Shown: positions 39,210-39,292 of the stretch, piece after piece | How positions within the stretch are numbered: position 1 is the first letter of the stretch | How the letters are laid out: each line of letters starts with the position of its first letter | From: Bergeriella denitrificans NBRC 102155 | GTDB lineage: Bacteria > Pseudomonadota > Gammaproteobacteria > Burkholderiales > Neisseriaceae | Direction: 5' to 3' | DNA: 39,292 bases | NCBI RefSeq assembly: GCF_001592185.1 | Contig: NZ_BCWL01000004.1 | Coordinates: 1-39,292 of the forward strand | Program-made: the position numbers and the translations under genes | Notes under the pieces: generated by a model | Told to the model about the DNA's origin: nothing | What the model saw: only the letters and a program-made list of their open reading frames with translations | The model's database searches: none

Positions 39210-39291
39210 TGTGTAAAAGCTAATGCCAAATCAGATGGCAGCGTGTGCAAAAGCTATTGCGTTACTGTGCAAAAGCTGGTGGCGGCTTACA
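39210..39291 (+). repeat. Right transposase-binding end (R1-R3-like)
   Basis: TGTGTAAAAGCT (39210-39221), TGTGCAAAAGCT (39244-39255) and the same again (39266-39277). The last two start 22 bp apart, as adjacent R1 and R2 sites of Mu do. They are inverted relative to the left-end copies. Confidence 0.85.
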
Positions 39292-39292
39292 A

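Larger units (their letters stand above)
7..39291 (+). mobile_element. Mu-like transposable prophage, apparently complete
   Basis: The gene order (repressor, Ner-position protein, transposase A, ATPase B, GemA, Mor, lysis, gp27-gp48, tail fibre, modification gene) is that of Mu and FluMu-type phages. The left end reads TGTGGGG from base 7. The right end, read inward on the minus strand, begins TGTAAGC from base 39291, so both have the terminal TG expected of Mu-family transposons at a similar distance from the first internal repeat. The exact ends are inferred. Too little flank is present (about six bases left, one right) to confirm a 5-bp target duplication. Confidence 0.9.

Noticed and set aside
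1-39292. Search for a 5-bp target duplication at the ends
   Set aside because: Only one base remains outside the likely right end, so a duplication cannot be shown; bases 2-6 alone are not evidence.
1-39292. tRNA and rRNA genes
   Set aside because: No cloverleaf or rRNA-like conserved sequence was seen on either strand.

Overview
The window is essentially one complete Mu-like transposable prophage from a Neisseria-type host. The host call rests on many copies of the Neisseria DNA uptake sequence core (GCCGTCTGAA, mostly with AG in front). They occur singly inside genes and as inverted pairs forming terminators (8396-8428, 9306-9356, 24194-24215, 24675-24721, 36968-37013). The prophage ends carry three inverted transposase-site-like repeats on the left (21-32, 113-124, 145-156) and three direct ones on the right (39210-39221, 39244-39255, 39266-39277), so the element runs from about base 7 to about base 39291. 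No host gene is visible. The species cannot be named from this.

Layout: a LexA-like S24 repressor (257-973, -) and an XRE regulator (1158-1517, -) face the early operon: a Ner-position DNA-binding protein, MuA-type DDE transposase, MuB-type ATPase, a small lipoprotein, several small unknowns, DUF3164 and RdgC. A membrane-anchored moron gene (8488-9186) lies between two DUS terminators. GemA and a Mor-type activator follow a strong promoter. The late region starts with an amidase endolysin and small membrane proteins. It continues through terminase, portal, MuF-type head protein with a toxin-like C-terminus, gpG, protease with embedded scaffold, capsid, gp35-gp38, sheath, tube, tail chaperone with a second overlapping frame, tape measure, gpN, gpP, gp45-gp48, collar-domain tail fibre and fibre chaperone. 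After these come three modular tail-tip-like genes, an accessory block and an N-terminally truncated adenine methyltransferase.

The most striking content is a two-copy accessory module at 24190-24721 (minus strand, between tail chaperone and tape measure) and at 37038-37472 (plus strand, near the right end). Each copy has a good sigma70-like promoter with a palindrome in its spacer, and an 18-21-residue hydrophobic peptide ORF with a strong Shine-Dalgarno. A hairpin and a 57-58-residue ribbon-helix-helix-like protein gene follow. On the opposite strand an antisense promoter (TTGATT, 17-bp spacer) and a terminator define a ~140-170-nt antisense RNA across the peptide. The peptides look like Ibs toxins and the antisense RNA like Sib, but I know of no Ibs/Sib locus carrying a linked DNA-binding protein gene. 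In the right-hand copy the palindrome ATCTCGTTTAGCGA recurs, inverted, in the promoter of the next gene, a Bro-N antirepressor. That gene's own leader has a possible further antisense RNA.

Other unusual features are nine intergenic arrays of TTTAAA spaced exactly 11 bp apart, a 14-base motif shared by the gaps upstream of the endolysin and the protease (the Plys and PI positions of Mu), an internal scaffold start in the protease gene, an A7-associated frameshift, and modular duplication among the genes after the tail fibre. All functional statements come from reading the sequence and from family knowledge; no database search was run.
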